A DNA stretch of 64,000 nt from Saururus chinensis (Eukaryota > Streptophyta > Magnoliopsida > Piperales > Saururaceae): contig CP141146.1 in the NCBI GenBank assembly GCA_035235625.1, forward strand, positions 18,904,501 through 18,968,500, in the 5' to 3' direction. This document shows, piece by piece, positions 23,497 to 35,940 of the stretch. A program made the translations under genes and the position numbers. The notes beneath the pieces were generated by a model. It did no database searches. It had not been told where the DNA came from and was given only the letters and a program-made list of their open reading frames with translations. Position 1 is the first letter of the stretch. Each line of letters opens with the position of its first letter.

Positions 23497-24796
23497 ATTT
23501 TGAGAGTTTAATATCCATCTACTAATATAGTGGATCACTAGAGTGCCCCTAGTCCAATTATCTTAGAAAGATAGAGACTACAAGATGTGGCCTCTTTCTG
23601 TAGGTTTTAATTGCTGAAACAAAACTAAATTCTATGTGCAAACCTACTATAGATCTAACAATCAATCAACCACATAAACATGCATTCGCCATCATACAAG
23701 GATTTAACATGGAAAACCCAAAGCTGGTAAAAAACCACGGCAACCACACTAAGTTAAATCAATGCACAAAAACCAAGATCTTACAAGTCCAAAACAACCA
23801 ACCTTAACCCGACATACAAGAAACTTCTTTTCTTTATCTAGTCATTTGTTGTTGGCCTTCAAGCTTCTCCTCTGTGAACCCTTGAAGCTTCTTTGACACT
23901 CCTTGATGAAAAACTCCTCAGCAACTCCTTTTGTCTACGATGTGTTGTATGTGAACACTCCTCTTTAATTCATAAGAATCAAAACTCTCTCACCAACATG
24001 AACTTGAACTCAAATATGTGGCAATCAAGGAAAACTCTAGGTAATAAAACTCTCAATTTTTCCATCTCAAAAATTAGTTTTTCTCTCTTCTATTTTGTCC
24101 ATGTTTTGGCATTATATAGAGTCCCAAAACGATTAAGGTTAAAGGAACCCAAGTTTAGAATGACTCTATTTTGGAATCCTAAACTAGGCAACTAGTTCAT
24201 TAAATGATTGATCATTTTATAGGGCGATCGATTGTTCCCTATTACTTTAATGACCGAAACTCAAAGTGATTGATCTTTCATTCAACATATCGATTAATGT
24301 GTCCTAGGTTAGAAAATCTCAAAATTATTCATTAAATGATCAGTCCATTCACATAACATGTTCAAAACTAATAGATCTTTGAATTGTTTTTGTGATTTTT
24401 TTCACCCAAAATACTTCCTAAGATTATTTCAATGAAAACTGAAGTGTTTTGTGCACGTAAGTGTTTATAATAATTACCTCAAAGCATATACTCAATTCCG
24501 TCTTCAACCTTGAACTTTCAGAATGCATCCACTCATATTTTTCAAATATTTCAATTCCAAATTTGACTCGAACACATCACTAATCTAATTAGAACTTAAA
24601 GACTTAAACATACATTATGTTTTGACATAGTTTTTGTTCACCAAAATTAGAGTGGACTCTCTAAGACTCAACTAAGAACAATTGGAATTGATATTGAAAA
24701 GCCTCGAACCTATACTTAGTCTACACTCTTAAACAAAAATTAATTTGCATAGCATCATTTAATTAATTGTGAAGTAAACACATTCATTGATTTCCC
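23497..24796 (-). mobile_element. 3' LTR of a minus-strand Copia element
   Basis: On the minus strand a purine tract (AAAAGGGGAGAAATTATGG, about 24.80-24.82 kb) precedes the block, as a polypurine tract precedes a 3' LTR. Inside are a TATA-like site near 24.11 kb, GCGATCGATTG and TGATTGATC motifs near 24.2 kb, and the GGTTTT...GGGTTTTCCATGTTAA signature near 23.71-23.74 kb. The block resembles 34.47-35.25 kb over about 800 bp. The phrase at 23.50 kb (GAGAGTTTAATATCC) recurs at 31.05 kb on the other side of gag. Exact ends are approximate. Confidence 0.6.
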
Positions 24797-26427
24797 ATAA
24801 TTTCTCCCCTTTTTTGTCTGAAATAGTCAAAAAGTGATTCCAAAATCGTAGTAAATATACAATAAAATGCATAAGTCAAGTAATTAAGCAAAATCACCTT
24901 CCACCACCTCACTAGTGTTTCCCCAAGTGTTTAGAAGTGAAATGAGGAGAAATAAAGTATCGGCCATTTTTTAAAATGTTTGTTCGGGCACGAACCAAAA
25001 AGGCTAATGATTGATTGCCCAATGGTGTGATCGATAGTTTTTTATTTTTTAATTTATTTTTTAACAATTCCAAAATTTTTCCAATAAATTTCAAAGATAA
25101 AAATCAATCATTTTTAGTTGAAATCACTTTAATTGGGTCTCTAGAAGGCCAAATAAAAAATAAAACATAAAATATATTAGTGTTAGCCCTCTTGTTAAAT
25201 TTCATTAATATGACCTTTAAACTAAATGCATCCATAAAATTATGGTCATTTATAACTTGTCATAGATTAGTCTACTCCATTGGTTTGTGTTTTTTAATAT
25301 TCATTTCTTGAATTTAACATTTTAAGTCTATTTTATTAATTTTTAAAGAAACTACCAATGTTTAATGATTTGTCTCTTCCACACATGAATATCTCAAGGT
25401 CTTTCTTATTAAATAGAGACAAATTCATCTAGACTCTAGTAAAGACATAACTATAAGTTTTTACTCACATTAGCAAGAATTTATGCACATCAATTCTTCT
25501 AAATGAAAAAAATAATAAGCTCAAAATACTTTGCCCTTGCCTTTTTCTAAGTTGTGATATTTTTCCTCAATTCATATTTTTAGGGTTTGGTTTTTCTGAA
25601 TCCCCTTAATTTGTATCATTTTTAATTTTTTTCATTATATGCCTTTGTTTTCTCTTTTGGATATCAAGTAGATGAGAGCCAAAAGCAGGCTAGGCCAACC
25701 TAAGTAGGTGGCCCTTCCCCATATTCTTTACAAGGTCAATTCCTTTGTAAAATAAATAGAAGTAAACAAGTACAATATTTAAAACTCATTATATCAAGGA
25801 ATTCTCATTACATCCTAGATAAAAGTTTAGCAAAGCTCCTCTAATTAGATCACTAAGATTTCACTAGAATCTTAACTCTCAAGTCAACTAATGTCTAAGA
25901 ATTCTCTTTTGATGTTCATTTATGAAATTGATTTGAGTTTAACTTGATGTGTGCAAGTTTTTTAAAAGAGAGAATTGCAGCATCAAGCAAAAACAAAAAA
26001 ATACAAATTGATCTTCACTCTCCTTTGTGCATTCCTCTCTTAGTTAAAGTATTTGACCACACATCATAGTGTTTTAGCATAAAAGTTAATTAATGAACTT
26101 CAATTCAAGGGCCGAACATTTCAAAAACAACAAAATGAAGAAATCCTAAAGCAACAACTAATTTCATTTTTGTGTTTTTGAAACTTTTTTCCTTAAACTT
26201 ATGAATAAAACTTAAATATGAAAACAAAGTAAATGAGAAACATGTGAATGTCCAACAAGTAGGAAGTATTAAGTCATGTATATTTACCTCAACCTTTCCT
26301 AGCCATCCTATCCTAAGGTAATCTAAGGGCATCCTACTTATCCTCCTAATTTGATTATTAAAAAATTAAAGTTCAAACTTCTTTACCCACACTCCCTTAA
26401 TGTTATGAGCATACATTTGGTGGGGTA
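24797..26427 (-). mobile_element. Copia internal region, left portion (minus strand, pol missing)
   Basis: The region between the LTR and the nested solo LTR. From 25.66 kb it parallels 3.87-4.64 kb. No reverse transcriptase, RNase H or integrase motif was found on any frame, so most of pol has been deleted or is unrecognisable. Short ORFs lack motifs. Confidence 0.5.
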
Positions 26428-29413
26428 TGTAAGATCTCTTATTCATTTTCTTTAATTGTGTAAATGGTGTGAATTTTTGTTGGTTTTTTGGTTTAATTTG
26501 ATTTTTGGGGTAACAGGGCAATTTAATCATAATTTTTTTTTGTTTTAATTTTATTTTTCCAGTATTAGTGTCAAACTTGATTTACCCAAATTTTTACCTA
26601 TTTAAAGGTATTTTCTTTCTATTTTTCCTTCGTCAAGGGATCGGGCCCCACGTTTGTGTGGGACGGCATGCAACCTATCTTAGTCTTCAATCTTTTATTA
26701 GTTGTCTAAGTGGGTTTGGGTATGATTAAATTTATTTTTAGTCAAAAATACCCTTAATTGGCCACTTAGGGTGTTTTTACCTATTTTTAAGCCCAACGGT
26801 TCATATTCCCAACCCAAAACCCTTACTATATAAGGAAAAACCCTCGTCATTTGCCCAACAGTTCTTCCCTTAATCACCCTTAATCTTTTAATTTTTGTCT
26901 TAATCACCTCTATCTTCATTTCTCCTATTTTTATTCTTGGTTTTCTTCGATCAAAATCATCTTTTTAATTTCGATTTAAAACCCTAATTAGGTTATTTTT
27001 GTTTTTAACCTAAGGATGTCTTAGATCCATTTTCTTCTAAGTTGATTTGAGTCTATTAGTTAGTTATAATTAGGTTTAACTAAAAGCTCTAATTTTTTGG
27101 TAGGATTTCTTGAGGTTCAAGATCGTTCAAGGGATTCAAAGGCTAGTTAGAGGTAAGGGGTTTTTACCTTGAGTATTTTTTTCATTAGAATGCATAATTA
27201 TGGGTTCTATTTGAGTTTTTCTTCATCTTGATGTATAATGATGATTTGTTAAAAGCATTTGATTTATGCTTATTTTGGTGTGATTAATCATGAAAATGAT
27301 TAGATCCATTATGTTCTAGGCTTAAATTTTGATAATATAATGTTCTATGATAATTTTTGAATTTATATAGAATTTTGGAATATTTTCGGTTTGAATTTCG
27401 AGATGTTGAAGACGAACCAAAAAAGTGAACTATTATGTGCGTTCAAATGGGCGAACATACCTTTCGAATGGCCAGGAGTTCGAACGGCCTGTCATGCCAA
27501 TCGAACAACCAGGCGTTCAAACGGGCATCATGGCCGTTCGAATGGCCAAACGGCAAAATGTGGAAAATGTCTATTTTTTGTGGATTTTGGCCTTTTTTGT
27601 TATTTTCTCATGATTCTAATTCTCTATGGTTATGATGAGTTATGAATACTTATAACTGTCACCTTAATTACATATGAACTTCTTTTGATTATGATTTAGC
27701 TTAAGCATGAAAATGACTATATTTGTCTAAGTTCAACATGATGTTCTACTTGTTTTAAATCTATATTCCGATAATTTCTTTGCATTTATTCCATAATTCC
27801 AATACGTTATTACCATGATGAATTATGGATACTTGCACATGTCATATTGATTATAGATGATTTATGTTCAACATGTCTTAGATCAAATATGAGCACTACC
27901 TTGTATGTATAATCTTGTGTATGCTATATGGTTTTATTTGTCACAAGTGGACCATGTTTCATGCATATTATGACTGATTAGAGTATATTTACTTATGCTT
28001 GAATTCATTTAATATTTGCTCATGTATGTATCATGTTGCATGCATCATAAGAATGATTTGTAAGTGAAGTTTCTTCGTGTTTTACCATGGTTTATCAGTT
28101 GGATACCATTTTTTTCCGGATTAGCCACTCAAAGGTTTATTGAATCGGTTTTACTTCTAATGGATGCGGTTTTATGTCCCTTTGAGGACGGGTTCCTACC
28201 CGGGCTAGAAGAGCAGAATGCTATAATGAGTTAAAATGATGTGTATTCTGGACTTGAGAATCCAGGCTGGTTTATCCGTATGCACCGTCTTATCAGGGGG
28301 TATTTTCCCTATTAGGGAACTTTCCCAAACTGATCTAGTTTTCCTTTTTTAGGAATTCAGACCTTCCCCATTAGGGATTGTCCTGGGTGAGAAGGTCTGC
28401 TTAGGCTTCGGCCAGGATGAGCAGGATTATTTTCTCAATTGTGAGACATTCACTGAAAAGTTTATGCTTGTGTATGGAATATAATATTCATTGACACAGG
28501 TTGCGTAGGGACAATGATGCTTATGTTACACATGGTGCATATGATATGATTGTACTTAAACATACAGGATGGAATGTGGTTTGAAATATTTGATTATGCA
28601 AGGTGAATGTGAATATTGAGACATGCTTATGAAGGATGTGAATGCTATAATGAGATTTATACGATTTCATATAGTGTTCATGTGTGTTATGAATTACGAA
28701 TGAACCTATGATGCACATGTGGATTGAATGTGTTTATGGAATATGATTTACATCATGATGCACAGGTAGCATGAACGAGTATATGGAATGTGATTTATCT
28801 CATGGTGCACATGTGGCATGAACGTGTATATGGAATGTGATTTATTTCATGATGCACAGGTGTAGAGAATGGATATGTGATGCATGTTTAGATTGAGGAT
28901 ACATGTGGTGTTTTCATGAGTTTATATTCAGTATCAAAACCCTTAATGAGCTAAGCTCACGCCTCTCTTGTTTGTGGTTTTTGTTTTGGGGCTTTATGTT
29001 GTATCATGAAGGTGCTTTGGATGGTCTTTATGTCAAGCATGAGATTGGATACACACCATGATAGGGGCTAGTTATTTGGGTTGTGTTTGACTTGTCCTAC
29101 GATGTGTTGGACTTATATTTGATTTTATATCATACTTTAGATAGCCGGTGTTGGCTTTTGATATGTTATAGCCATAAGGCTTGAGATTATGTTATTATCT
29201 AGATGATGTGGGTATTGTGTAGACTAAGATTATTAATTAGTTTCCTTTATCTTCCTCTATTGCTTTTGCACAAAGGGCACGTGTGCGTACTTCAATAAGA
29301 AACCACCCAAGATGGGTTAAGTCTTCCTCAACTCCACTTCACTTTGTCGTGCTTCATCCCGCCTTCCCCTTGGACCGGGTTCGGGTTAGGATGGGGGTGT
29401 GGCAGGCATGACA
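26428..29413 (+). mobile_element. Solo LTR (2.99 kb), family A, nested in the Copia remnant
   Basis: Starts TGTAAGATC and ends GGCATGACA, like the LTR at 519-3684. Shared internal phrases include GAGAATCCA(G)GCTGGTTT(A/G)TCCG and the TTCGAACGGC motif. Flanks are GGGTA (26423-26427) and AGGTA (29414-29418), a 4-of-5 match to a target duplication. Removing it rejoins sequence that parallels 4.6-4.75 kb, which independently supports the insertion borders. Non-coding. Confidence 0.75.
26827..26834 (+). promoter_or_regulatory. TATA box of the second solo LTR
   Basis: TATATAAG at 399 bp from the LTR start, matching the relative position in the first copy. Confidence 0.5.
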
Positions 29414-29623
29414 AGGTAACCTAGGGATGTGCTCTCTTCACCGTTTTCTTGGGATTTAACTTTTGCAAAAGACAATTAGGGCACTCAAACCTAGTGTGGG
29501 TATCCTTATGAAAAATATCACAATTTCTCACAACACTAGTATTTAATTTAAGCAATTCTCCTCCTTTTGGCTTTTGTGGAATGGGCACTACCTTAAGGGT
29601 ATGTTGACTCTCATTGGATTTCT

Positions 29624-29647
29624 CCCCCCCCCCCCCCCCCCCCCCCC
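29624..29647. repeat. Poly-C run, 24 bases
   Basis: A 24-base C homopolymer inside the Copia spacer just after the gag remnant. Exact length is prone to assembly error. Confidence 0.9.
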
Positions 29648-29648
29648 T

Positions 29649-30872
29649 TTAAGCAATGGATGTGTGCATTAGAGGCTTAAACCCTAGACCCTTCTTATCC
29701 CATTGACCAATGATAATAATGGTCTCCAAGTACTTTTTCCCACTTGTGAAACCTTCTAGTTTCTTTTTAGAAGACATAAGTTCTCTATTGATAACACTAA
29801 ATAACTCTTTCTCTTTCTCAAGTTTAGCCTTGAGGTCACTCATCTCACTTACCAATTTCTTGTTCAACTCATGCAACTTGTTTAACTCTTGAGAGGCAAG
29901 TTCAAGGTTTTCATCCTTCTTTTTAAATTCTCTCTGAAGCTTTCTCGTTTTCCTAGTCAAGAGCATGACTTGTTGAATCAAGTTCCTCTACTCATTATCT
30001 GATTCTTTGTTAGAAGGGAAATCTAAGCTCAAATCTAAAGAGTTTGACTAAGAAGACCCTTTCAGATGAACCAACTTCCTTCACACTTGCATAGAAAGCA
30101 ATATAGTTACATAATTTTTCTTCCTTATACGAGCTAAAATCAAAGAAGAAGTTTAAAACACTTTCCCTTTTTTCTTTCTATCGTAACCCTTAAACTTCCT
30201 AGGTCTATCATAAGAAGAGCTGTCAAATTGTTGGTTAGGACAATCAGTAGCTATTTGTCTAAGGTATCGGTTTTCTTTGACTCATTGACGGTTTCTACCT
30301 TGACTTTGAACTTAGAATAAAGAAACCTAATGATTTTTTTAACAACTAAGTGGTTAGCTATTAGTTCACCTAGTTTATCACAAGTATTAATAATGTCAAA
30401 AATCTTTGCATAATACTCAGACACAATTTCTTTTTCTCCCATCATATGTTTTCAAATTCTAATGCGAGCATCTAAAGCCTAGAGACCTTAATAGCTTTGC
30501 TTCTCTCATTGTACCTCACAAGTTTATCCCAACCTACCTTAGCAGAGGTACAATTAAAGATCAACCTATACTGACTTTTCCCTGCTGCATTAAACAATGG
30601 ACTCAAGGCCTTTAGTTATGATTATCTAATTTTTTCTCATTCTCATCTCATCCATACCCATCTTTTAGAATTTGATTCCCCTCCTTATCCATAGTCACTG
30701 GCAGACCCCAACCCTTAATCACAGTTTTTCGTGCATTATCATCTAAAGCTGGAATAAAGGACCTCATCCGGTTTTTCCATTAGGAAACGTTTTGAGCATT
30801 GAATAGTGGAGGTTTGTTTAAGAGATATCCTAAGTCATTATTTTCAATCATGTTATTGTTTGAGTTAGACAT
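29649..30872 (-). pseudogene. Copia gag pseudogene (UBN2-type)
   Basis: The minus-strand ATG at 30872 begins MSNSNNNMIENNDLGYLLNK, with PPLFNAQNV and KNRMRSFI following, the usual N-terminus of Copia gag. Then come KTVIKGWGLPVTMD, degraded central frames, and an open stretch (30251-30445) with VSEYYAKIFDIINTCDKLGE, the UBN2 hallmark. A lysine-glutamate-rich coiled coil (29.70-29.96 kb) leads to KKYLETI and DKKGLGF, the short motif that typically precedes protease and integrase. Several stops and frameshifts separate the pieces, so it is dead. The product would have formed the virus-like particle. Protease and integrase are absent. Confidence 0.75.
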
Positions 30873-31105
30873 TATCATACAAGCAAGAGAAATATCAAAC
30901 AATCTAACTCAAGAAAAGAGAGAACTTTATCTAATAAGAACAAGTCGAACAAAAACAAGCATTGATGAAGCAAGTCTTGCACAATTTGAACAATGATAGC
31001 ATGCAAATATGATAGCAATCACAAAAATAGGATCAAAATTTCTCGGCTACAACTTGAGAGTTCAATATCCGTCTACTAATCTAGCGGATCACCACAGTGA
31101 CCCTA

Positions 31106-33331
31106 TGTTGCACCCCAAAAATTTTAAACACATAAGATTTAGAAAACAATATCGGAGTTTGTCTAGGCCCACAACATGGAGGATTCACCATAAACATGGT
31201 ATAAAATATAGTTTCCCAGGAATATACCATTGTGTACAAACACATAAGGAGAAAAATAATAAAGTTTCTTACTAAGATTTATGGTGCGGTTGAAATCTTC
31301 GAAAATCTCTCAAAAACTCCCAAGTAAGCCCTTCTATCCACACACTATGCTTTGTTAGGTCCTGCAAGGTCTTGGGGTGGTGAGTGTTTTAACATACTAA
31401 GTAGAAGAATTTATACTACCGGTCATAATATAACACATGGCAGTTTCAAATCACATAATATAGATAACAATTTTCATAAAACAAGGGTGTTCCTCTCACC
31501 CAAAAATTCCCCTAGAGCTTCTTCCTATGTATCAAAGATGCTCCCACAGTTTGCATGCTCTCATGGCTTATTACTAGTATCCCAGACACCTACTCCATCC
31601 TAAGGACTTTGCTACAGGTACAAAGCAGGCTAAGCAGCCTCTTCTTATTCCTCTACCAATCATCGCAAAACACCTCGTGCTTTGGAGAGAATAAACACCC
31701 ATGCTCATGGGGCATCAAGATCACATGAGTAGAGAGTCTTCCCATGATACTCTCTACCCTAGTGCACTTAGCGTTTTTAAATATTTGTGCTCTTTGTTAG
31801 GGGCCAACCAGGGTTCCCGCCAGTTGTTAGGGTCTCACTAGGATAAAATAGGTATTGTTTATCTAATTCTAAACCGGATTATAACTTTGCACTCTTCTAA
31901 TCCAAGGAACTCTATCGGGATGTCCACCATAAAAAGCTCCGAATAAGCAAATCAATCTTGAGTTCCCAGACTCATGAAGGGTAGTTTTCCTTTCAAAATA
32001 TTTTATCCCAATGTTTATCCTTTCAAAAACCCTAGCCTCACCTCTACAAGCCATGAGTGCATCACTAATAACGACTACAAAGATAGGGTTGGCCGTTTGT
32101 TACTACGAAACAGTTACCCTTTCTTTATCCCATTCTAATAACTCGATCACCATGCTTTTATGTATTTTAAAAAGTATTCTTGAGAGCATCCTTTCAACAA
32201 ATAATGAACCTCTAAAAACGTCTTTCAAACATACTTTACTAAGATACTTAAAATAGTGGCAAAGCTAGAATTTATCTATCTCACATGAATCCACATGCAT
32301 AATTCATAATCAACTTCAAAGGATAATCATTCGATAAAAAAAAATATGAGGTAATCATAAAACTCAAAGTATATACTTCATGTCCTACTTCAAAGGATAA
32401 TTAATCAATAAATTGAATATATGAGTGAATCATAAAACAAAGTATATATTTCATATCCTACTTCAACAAATAAATCAGCGAAAATCTTAAAACATAATTT
32501 GAAACTAACTTTAATGCATGGCATGCTAGAGTCATATAAATATTAAGTTAAAAAGACAAACTATGTAAATATTTATGCCTTAAGAAAGGATAAAAACCCC
32601 TACCTAAATCTCCGCACAAGTTCAAAAGTGATGAGCAGAACTCCCCGCACTTGGACGTCAATTTTTTGGTCTTTAGAGTTCTCCTACCAAGAAAACAACT
32701 CCGCCATGATGTCTAGCATGCTCGATTCAAGTAAGAATGCCTTAAATCGGATTTAAAACAACTTAAAAGTAATGAAATGAAGTTTGAGGAGTGTGAGAGA
32801 GAAAAACTAGAAAAAAATGGAACCCTTGCACTATTTATAGTCATTTAAGGTGGTTCCGCCTAGGCCAAGTGGTGCACAGGGCCTTGTTGTGGCACCATGC
32901 ATCACATGCAACACGCGTAAATTACATCACCTGCTGGCGTCAGTGTGCATATGCAATAATTAATTTTCTTTTTTAAAAAAATCAAAATATTTAGCGTGCA
33001 TAACTTCCTTTCCCAAACTCCAATTCACACATTCTTTGTACCGTGGGGCTTGTATCAATAAGCCTAGAAAATTATACTACAAAATAGGTAGGTTATCCTA
33101 CACTTTTCAAGTAGGTCTTGCCCATGTGGCACACTTTCTGAGGCCATAACGTTCGACCCAGTTGTCCAATTTGAGTGGTTTAAGGCTTGTTACATTCATT
33201 TTTTATAACTCTGCCATATCCTTAAGAAGACCCACTGAATAAATACTAGTAAATAATTTAAAATTGCTAAAAACTTAAATATTATATTTATTAGAGGGGC
33301 AAAATCATACCAAAAATTCTAGGTCTTTACA
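31106..33331 (-). mobile_element. Gypsy LTR (2.23 kb), minus orientation
   Basis: Starts TGTTGCACCCC and ends GGTCTTTACA on the plus strand. It is followed by ATCTACCCCCCTT, which on the minus strand is a polypurine tract (AAGGGGGGTAGAT) placed exactly before the LTR start TGTAAAGACC. This is therefore the 3' LTR of a minus-strand Gypsy element. Small ORFs inside are not credible. The other LTR and most of the interior are missing. Confidence 0.75.
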
Positions 33332-33480
33332 ATCTACCCCCCTTAAAAAAATTGTCCTTGATTTTTGTTTCCTTCATTTACTGAAAAGTTTAGGATACTT
33401 TCTTCATCCTTTAACTTCTAACTCCAAAGTCGCTTCCTCTGAGGGGTGGTGCTATTATAACACTTTTTGTAATGGAATTC
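33332..33480 (-). pseudogene. C-terminal tail of Gypsy integrase
   Basis: The minus strand reads HHPSEEATLELEVKG, stop, RKYPKLFSK, close to the PxEEATWE...YPxLF ending of plant Gypsy polyproteins. It sits directly before the polypurine tract and LTR, as expected. It carries a stop and is truncated; no upstream domains were found. Confidence 0.7.
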
Positions 33481-34078
33481 TTTTTGTTTGACATATCAGT
33501 TCTTTATGAATGCATATTAGATGACGATGAGTCCCGACGGTCTACATATGCATATTCGATTGCGGTTCATTGGGAGATACTTGATCATTTTTGTCAGGGT
33601 TTTGCTGAGCTTCGATGACTTATCCAAGATAGATTCTCTAACTCATATGCTTCTGATGGTGAGGGAGCGGATGATGATGTTGGTGCTTGATGATTTTGAT
33701 TTTTATAGATGTGATGCATATTGATTATTATTTTCATGTTAATTATTTGACTCTTGAGCTCTATTGACTATTTTCTTTAATTATTTATTCACTTTTTCTC
33801 TATTTTTATAAAAAATGGGGAGAAATGATTATTGAAAATAAAATACATTTTCTAATACTTAATTGAAAGGTACTGTGCAAATAATTTTGTTAAGTATGTA
33901 GGATAAGTACATGTTTCAAGGATTTTTAAGATTAATTCTAAATGGTCTTAGTTGAGTTAGTTAAGTCAAAAGTATAAATTTTGTACTAGTGAAAGTCAAT
34001 GCACTAAACTATCAGAGTTGTAAGTTTTTTATTTTCATAATTGCAGTATTTTGTCACTAAATAGCCAAAGGTGGAGAT
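33481..34078 (+). other. Non-coding 3' region of a plus-strand Copia fragment, up to its polypurine tract
   Basis: Ends in AAAGGTGGAGAT (about 34.07 kb), a Copia-type polypurine tract placed directly before an LTR-like start. No recognisable domain; the 67-codon ORF at 33521 has no motif. Confidence 0.4.
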
Positions 34079-34400
34079 TGTTAGAAATATGATGACATAT
34101 GTATCATAATTGACTGATTTTGATGATCAAAACTTCATTTATGATGTTAGTCTTAAAGTTTGATTAGATTAGTGTTGTAGTTAAGTCATATTTGGAATTG
34201 AAGGACTCTAAATATAAGACTAGACGCATTCTAAAGGTTCAAGATTGAAGACTACATTGAATTTCATAGGTTTATTCGTATAATATACTCACATATACAA
34301 ATAACTTAGATTTAATACTTGATTTCAATTACTAGTTGTAAGAGCAATGTGGTGATCTAAATTAGGGGTTTTGTCATATACTAAACTCTTTAGTTTCTTC
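34079..34400 (+). mobile_element. Copia LTR start, plus orientation, truncated
   Basis: TGTTAGAAATATGATGAC follows the polypurine tract. The sequence to about 34.28 kb resembles the reverse complement of about 35.0-35.25 kb (TTTGGAATTGAA, CATTCTAAA, GTTCAAG, TTAGTCTT). This makes it the same LTR family in opposite orientation to its neighbour. Confidence 0.5.
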
Positions 34401-35260
34401 TCCACAAATTCTTAAAGCTCTTCTTTCATGTTTCATCTTCATATTCTTCTTGATGCTCAATCAAAGACTCATTTGATTGTTGTTCTCCATTTGAAGCTTC
34501 TTCAATACTCCTTGAAGAACTCCTCAGCAACTCCTTTTGTGTGTGATGTGTTGCATGTGAACAATTATATTTAATTCATAAGAATCAAAGCTCTCTCACC
34601 AACATGAATTGTACTCAAATCTTTGGTGATGAAGGAAAACTCTAGAGAATGAAAAACTCAAATTCCTTCTCAAAAATTGGTTTTCCTCCCTTCTATTTCG
34701 TAAATGCCTAGGCCTTATACAAAGTCCTAAAATAGTTAAAGTTGAAGGAACCCAAGTTTGGAATGACTATTCCAAAATCCTAAACTAGAAAACTATTTAA
34801 TTAAATGATCAATCATCTTGCATGACGACTGATTGTTCCCTATTACTGTGATGACCAAAACTCAAAGCAATCTTTCTCTCGATCAACCAATCGATCGATT
34901 GTTTCCTCAATTAGAAAATCTCAAAATTATTCATTAAATTGTTGATATATATGCATAACATGTTCAAAACCAATCAATCTATGAACTTTTTTGTGATTTT
35001 TTTCACCATATCTCTACAAAACACCCAAAATAGTTCCTAAGATTATTTTAATGAAAACCTAAGTGTTTTGTGCACGTGACTGTGTATAATGATTACCTTG
35101 AAGCATGCACTCAATTTAGTCTTAAACCTTGAATTTTTAGAATGTGTCAGTTCCTAGTTTTCAATTCCAAATCTGACTCGATCACATCACTAATCTCATC
35201 ACACCTTAAAGACTAAAACATATATGGTGTTTTGACATAGTTTTGTTCACCGAAATCAGC
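34401..35260 (-). mobile_element. Copia LTR, minus orientation
   Basis: Closely parallels 23.87-24.69 kb: CTCCTCAGCAACTCCTTTTG, AATTCATAAGAATCAAA, GGAACCCAAGTTTGGAATGA and AATCGATCGATTG. Ends with GTTTTGACATAGTTTTGTTCACC. Not coding. Confidence 0.6.
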
Positions 35261-35940
35261 CAATTACAATACATATCTCCATATGTTCTAACAACTTTGA
35301 GAAAATGAAAAAAGAATCTAATAATTGATATAAAAAATAAAGGTGCTCTCAATTGCCAAGCACATTCAATCTCACTTTTGATTACCCCTTTGTTCAAGAA
35401 CTCTATCAATTATTGTTCTACCAATGGGGAAGATTGTTCCCCGTCTTGATTTCAGGGAGGCATGCAACCTTAGACAAAGCCATCCACTTATCATTCTTCT
35501 TCCTCATCTCAATTGCCTTCCCAGCCACCTTCATCAATAACAACAACTTGCTTTCCCTTCCCACCAGATACCCCTATCCTGACCTTTTTCATGGCACCTT
35601 CTTCTCTGCCTTGATCTTCCTCATCCCCATCATTATGATCTCTTTTCATTACCCACACCCCTACCATCCACCAAGGGATGAATGCCAGTATTTAAGGCCT
35701 TTGTATCCTTAACTTGCCTCCGCTTTGTTGGGTGAGTAAAGGGGGGTTGCCTATACTTACTCTTGAACTTTGCCCTGATGTCATACATCTTGGAGATCAA
35801 TAGCTTGGTGATGGACCAATAACATCATTACTCTCCTCTACATGAGCCTCTTCCGCTTGTTCCACCAACATCTCCTCTTTAAGACAAGGGCCAACAAAAA
35901 CATCAATCTGTTGGTTTGTGAGCTATGTATGTGGCATTGA
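35261..35940. other. Unassigned region, probably retroelement interior
   Basis: A 119-codon plus-strand ORF (35353-35712) is rich in Phe, Ile and Pro. Its complement is Lys/Glu-rich, as expected if a decayed minus-strand polyprotein is being read antisense. No family recognised. Confidence 0.35.

Larger units (their letters stand above)
29414..31105 (-). mobile_element. Copia internal region, right portion, and LTR stub
   Basis: Continues the Copia remnant after the nested LTR: post-gag spacer (29.41-29.65 kb), gag (29.65-30.87 kb), then leader and an LTR stub with GAGAGTTCAATATCC near 31.05 kb that matches 23.50 kb. It is cut at 31105 by a Gypsy LTR. Confidence 0.55.

Noticed and set aside
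31106-33331. Complete Gypsy element with target duplication
   Set aside because: The left flank CCCTA has no matching right flank, because the right side continues into polypurine tract and integrase. Only the 3' end of the element is present.
35353-35712. 119-codon hydrophobic plus-strand ORF resembling a membrane protein
   Set aside because: The complement is Lys/Glu-rich, and the region lies between LTRs. Antisense reading of a decayed polyprotein is the simpler explanation.
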